DNA of 17,223 nucleotides from the NCBI GenBank assembly GCA_900554775.1, contig USIK01000007.1, positions 1 to 17,223 of the forward strand, given 5' to 3'. The position numbers and the translations under genes are program-made. The notes below the pieces were generated by a model. That model had not been told where the DNA came from. It searched no databases and saw only the letters and a program-made list of their open reading frames with translations. Source of the DNA: an uncultured Oscillospiraceae bacterium (GTDB taxonomy: Bacteria; Bacillota; Clostridia; Oscillospirales; Acutalibacteraceae). Positions 15,156-17,223 of the stretch are shown here, one piece after another (position 1 is the first letter of the stretch; the number at the start of each line of letters is the position of its first letter).

Positions 15156-15183
15156 ATAAAATAACTGTTCGAAGTTATTTTAT
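15156..15183 (-). promoter_or_regulatory. Perfect inverted repeat next to the ribosome binding site of the secreted-protein gene
   Basis: ATAAAATAACT (15156-15166) and AGTTATTTTAT (15173-15183) are perfect inverse copies with a six-base loop GTTCGA. The right end of the transcribed hairpin touches the AAGGAG site (15150-15155). It could be an operator or an RNA hairpin that controls translation. There is no T-run after it in the gene's direction, so it is not a terminator for that strand. Confidence 0.45.
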
Positions 15184-15223
15184 TAAATTTTTTATTTAAA
15201 TTCAAGGAATTAAACATAAAAAA

Positions 15224-15252
15224 ATCATATAAACTAAATATGCATTTAGCAA
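15224..15252 (-). promoter_or_regulatory. Predicted promoter for the secreted-protein gene
   Basis: On the minus strand TTGCTA (plus 15247-15252) precedes TATGAT (15224-15229) with a 17-base spacer. The spacer overlaps a short palindrome (CTAAAT...ATTTAG, 15234-15249) that could be an operator. The rest of 15184-15312 is A+T-rich with no gene seen. Confidence 0.5.
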
Positions 15253-15312
15253 ATTAAAAAAACACAACCATAACATAAGCCTTTAAAACTAAACAATTTT
15301 ATCTAAAAAAAT

Positions 15313-15339
15313 AAAACCACCCATAAAATAGGTGGTTTT
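15313..15339 (-). terminator. Terminator of the BppU-like gene
   Basis: AAAACCACC (15313-15321) pairs perfectly with GGTGGTTTT (15331-15339) around a nine-base loop. On the minus strand ATTTTTTTAG follows. It lies 19 bases beyond the stop codon of the BppU-like gene. Confidence 0.87.
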
Positions 15340-15358
15340 TGCATATTTTATTCCACTA

Positions 15359-16237
15359 TTATTTCAGGTAGCATCCGCTGGCATTAATGAAGTAATCTCC
15401 TTCTACCCATTTTGGAAATCCTCCTATTGGCGTGCAAAATTTCAAGTGGGTTGTCCCCTCGCAAGCAATCGCCACTACATCTGAGCTGAAACATCCTTTG
15501 AGGCTCATTGTTATAGCTTGCCAGTTAGAATTCTTTTTAACCATGAACGGCAACCCATCAACGCAAGCCACTCCCGTGCCGATGTCTGTTATATTCAAAT
15601 GTATATAAAGATTGATAAAAACCAAATTCCCAATGCAATAATATTGCGATTTATTTAATATCAAAGTATAAGTTAAAGGCGTCCCAACCGGACAAGATGG
15701 TATCGGTTCCCATGTTCCTTGGCTCACAGCAGGAACAGCTATATTCACAACTTTGTTCGAGTCTTTAGAAACAAGTGTTCCGTTCACTTTTATGCCTTTA
15801 ACTACATCTGAGGGTAAATTTTCGACTTGATTAAGCGCAGTCGTCAAAGCGTTAAATTCAGAAGTGCTTTCAACCGCTTCGGTGAAGTCTCCCTTTGAAG
15901 TCACGATAATTCTAAAGCCGTTGGCCTTAAGCAAAGCATTTTGTGAATCAAAAATTTGGAACTCGCACTCAACTATCCCCAGCGCGCTAACCATTTGAGA
16001 AGTCACGCTAACGGTTGCGCTATTGTTGCTTGTGTCAACCGTGCAATTATTATAAATCTGCGTTCCATCGGGTTTAAGAGCATAAAATTTAACCGTTTTG
16101 CCACTCAAGCTGATGTTTTCTTCTTCTTCATCTAAAAAATAAGCCTTGATGTACCTTGCGTCAACTTCGCCCTTAACTGCATAAAAAATTTCATTGTTAT
16201 TTCCCCACAATTTTAAACGTATTTCTTTGGTTATCAT
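15359..16237 (-). CDS. Phage baseplate upper protein/tail-fibre-like protein (BppU N-terminal type)
   Basis: The 292-residue protein begins MITKEIRLKLWG. The first 110 or so residues follow the BppU N-terminal pattern: variable strands, DEEEENISLSGKTVKF, LKPDGTQIYN, and GIVECEFQIFD. A linker with NALTTALNQVENLP and VKGIKVNGTLV follows. The C-terminal half is beta-rich with aromatic and glycine residues, including YYCIGNLVFINLYI and a final NASGCYLK, like phage receptor-binding tips. In siphophages such proteins hold receptor-binding proteins on the baseplate. No other phage gene lies nearby. I chose ATG 16235-16237 because AGGAAG (16245-16250) precedes it at proper spacing; a longer in-frame form starting at 16273 lacks such a site. 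It could be a prophage remnant, part of a contractile or tailocin-like particle, or a domesticated adhesin. Confidence 0.72.
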   Translation of the reverse strand: MITKEIRLKLWGNNNEIFYAVKGEVDARYIKAYFLDEEEENISLSGKTVKFYALKPDGTQIYNNCTVDTSNNSATVSVTSQMVSALGIVECEFQIFDSQNALLKANGFRIIVTSKGDFTEAVESTSEFNALTTALNQVENLPSDVVKGIKVNGTLVSKDSNKVVNIAVPAVSQGTWEPIPSCPVGTPLTYTLILNKSQYYCIGNLVFINLYIHLNITDIGTGVACVDGLPFMVKKNSNWQAITMSLKGCFSSDVVAIACEGTTHLKFCTPIGGFPKWVEGDYFINASGCYLK

Positions 16238-16301
16238 TCTTTTTCTTCCTTTCAATTTTAAAAAAGCTTCCATTCACTTATAGTTTGAAAAAAAGAAAAA
16301 A

Positions 16302-16319
16302 TTGCCCTTCATCGGGCAA
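16302..16319 (-). terminator. Terminator of the Ig-like/coiled-coil protein gene
   Basis: TTGCCC (16302-16307) pairs with GGGCAA (16314-16319) around a six-base loop. On the minus strand a long run, TTTTTTCTTTTTTTC, follows. It closes the unit encoded at 16339-17172 and separates it from the BppU-like gene, for which I see no convincing promoter in the remaining short gap. Confidence 0.87.
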
Positions 16320-16338
16320 CTTTATAAAACTTTTTATA

Positions 16339-17172
16339 TTAATGTGCGCATTTTTTGCAAGGCGTCAAACCTGCGGAAATCGCAGCGCCCATGGTGATTT
16401 GGTAAGAATTTTTTCCTCCGCAATCAGGGTCGAAATGATATCTTTTTCCATGAGGCGTTCTGTAAACTTGCCTGCCGTGAGAATTGTTATTGTTTTTGCT
16501 GCTAGAGGAAGACTTATTCCCGGAAGAAGATGCCGACGTAGTTTTCTTTACTTCTTCGGCTGCTTTTTTCTTTTCTTGCTCAGCTTTTGCTCTTGCCTGC
16601 TCTTCTTCAGCGGCTTTTCTGGCTTGCTCTTGTGCTTCTTGCTGAGCCTTTTCCTCGGCTTCCTGCCTGGCTTTTTCCTCGGCAAGAATTCTTTCGTTGT
16701 CGATTATTTTCACCTGAATTTTATTGCTTTCAACGCCTTTAGATGTTTTGGCGAAAACTTCGCATTCCCCTTCGCTTGCTGGAATCAGCTTGAGGTTAAT
16801 TTTATTTTCCCCCGAGGTTTCCTCTGCTTTTTCTAGTTTTGCCACTTCTTCATTCGAGGTGCAATATTGCAAATCCTGAGTATCTGCATTTTCCGGTCCA
16901 ATTTCCAAAGTCAAATCTTTGTTTTCATTTATGTCAAGCTGCAGCTCAGTCTCTTCAAAATGCAAACTCGTTATTTCGGGCTTTTCTTCTTCAGCTTCTT
17001 CAGCATCTAAGGGCTCATCCGCACTTTCTTCCGCAGACGAAACAGACGCAATATCTCCAGCCGGAGCGGGCGCAGGGCTATCTTTTGGAATGACCACCAC
17101 AAACAAAACGAGAAACACCAGAGGCACCGCAATTTTCACATACCTGCCGAACTTATTCCAAAACACACGCAA
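16339..17172 (-). CDS. Membrane-anchored protein with Ig-like domain, coiled coil and C-terminal Cys/His module
   Basis: The 277 residues contain an N-terminal membrane anchor (about 12-29), a Pro/Ala and acidic linker (30-66), and a beta-rich segment (about 67-157) with LQLDINENKDLTLEI and KINLKLIPASEGECEVFA, resembling bacterial Ig-like (BIG2) domains. A highly charged Glu/Ala/Lys/Gln coiled coil (about 157-209) and a Ser/Asn-rich linker follow. The end is a compact module: VYRTPHGKRYHFDPDC, then LTPCKKCAH. H246, C251, C272 and C275 are candidate zinc ligands, as in the small C-terminal modules common in Clostridia. I infer an extracytoplasmic, wall-associated protein, function unknown. The start is weak: a TTG directly after an in-frame stop, with no clear ribosome binding site; GTG 17164-17166 is an alternative. 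Confidence 0.8.
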   Translation of the reverse strand: MRVFWNKFGRYVKIAVPLVFLVLFVVVIPKDSPAPAPAGDIASVSSAEESADEPLDAEEAEEEKPEITSLHFEETELQLDINENKDLTLEIGPENADTQDLQYCTSNEEVAKLEKAEETSGENKINLKLIPASEGECEVFAKTSKGVESNKIQVKIIDNERILAEEKARQEAEEKAQQEAQEQARKAAEEEQARAKAEQEKKKAAEEVKKTTSASSSGNKSSSSSKNNNNSHGRQVYRTPHGKRYHFDPDCGGKNSYQITMGAAISAGLTPCKKCAH

Positions 17173-17187
17173 TTAATCATAATATTC

Positions 17188-17207
17188 ATTCGGGAATTTC
17201 CCTGAAT
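17188..17207. repeat. Imperfect inverted repeat near the right edge
   Basis: ATTC GGGAA (17188-17196) is the inverse of TTCCC-T-GAAT (17198-17207) apart from one bulged base. It lies upstream of the minus-strand gene at 17172 and could be an operator or part of its leader. The plus-strand side is followed by AATTTTTTAG, but no plus-strand gene precedes it in view. The upstream sequence is cut by the window edge. Confidence 0.3.
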
Positions 17208-17223
17208 AATTTTTTAGAAGTTC

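Noticed and set aside
16238..16273. Longer N-terminus for the BppU-like protein starting at 16273
   Set aside because: No ribosome binding site precedes it, the family normally begins near MITKEI, and the ATG at 16237 has AGGAAG upstream.
16560..16690. Short tandem DNA repeat in the coiled-coil region
   Set aside because: The repetition is at the amino-acid level (Glu/Ala/Gln/Lys heptads) with varied codons; no regular DNA repeat unit is seen.
16285..16836. Plus-strand open frame rich in Phe/Leu/Ser opposite the coiled-coil gene
   Set aside because: The hydrophobic composition is what antisense of a Glu/Ala/Lys-rich coiled coil gives; not a real membrane protein.
1..17223. tRNA, rRNA, CRISPR arrays, insertion sequences or attachment sites
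   Set aside because: I saw no cloverleaf with its conserved arms, no spaced direct repeats, no transposase or integrase and no duplicated ends.

Overview
The window looks like a chromosomal stretch from a low-GC, Bacillota-type bacterium, probably an uncultured member of the Clostridia. Supporting signs are AGGAG-type ribosome binding sites, frequent TTG starts, sigma-A-like promoters, factor-independent terminators, the comEC-holA pair typical of Firmicutes, and a MurE with the DNPR signature of meso-diaminopimelate peptidoglycan. The species cannot be named from the sequence.

Left part (1-6992, mostly plus strand). A very A+T-rich minus-strand fragment of a type II secretion/competence F protein (1-342) runs off the window edge and lacks its N-terminal half. 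Then come a HIT-family protein, a terminator, comEC (whose C-terminal metallo-beta-lactamase-like domain has lost its metal ligands), holA, a promoter, and murE-murF. A hairpin overlapping the murF stop serves as a terminator in both directions.

Middle (7000-12058, minus strand). A two-gene operon with its own strong promoter encodes two fusion proteins: a tandem D-Ala-D-Ala ligase (Ddl-Ddl) and a MurF-alanine racemase (MurF-Alr). Together they could carry out the whole D-alanine branch of peptidoglycan precursor synthesis: L-Ala to D-Ala, D-Ala to dipeptide, and dipeptide onto UDP-MurNAc-tripeptide. The window therefore has two complete MurF domains in convergent operons. The second Ddl half has Lys-Phe where the first has the Lys-Tyr of ordinary D-Ala-D-Ala ligases; that position is known to influence D-Ala versus D-lactate specificity.

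Right part (12059-17223, minus strand): accessory genes, mostly transcribed separately. They are (i) a membrane-associated AAA+ ATPase whose first 81 residues look like a Nif11-type peptide leader ending in a double glycine, (ii) an unrecognised secreted protein with a conspicuous inverted repeat next to its ribosome binding site, (iii) an isolated phage baseplate/tail-fibre-like protein (BppU type), and (iv) a membrane-anchored protein with an Ig-like domain, a charged coiled coil and a small Cys/His C-terminal module. The most novel item is the leader-AAA+ fusion; the most chemically interesting is the Ddl-Ddl / MurF-Alr operon.
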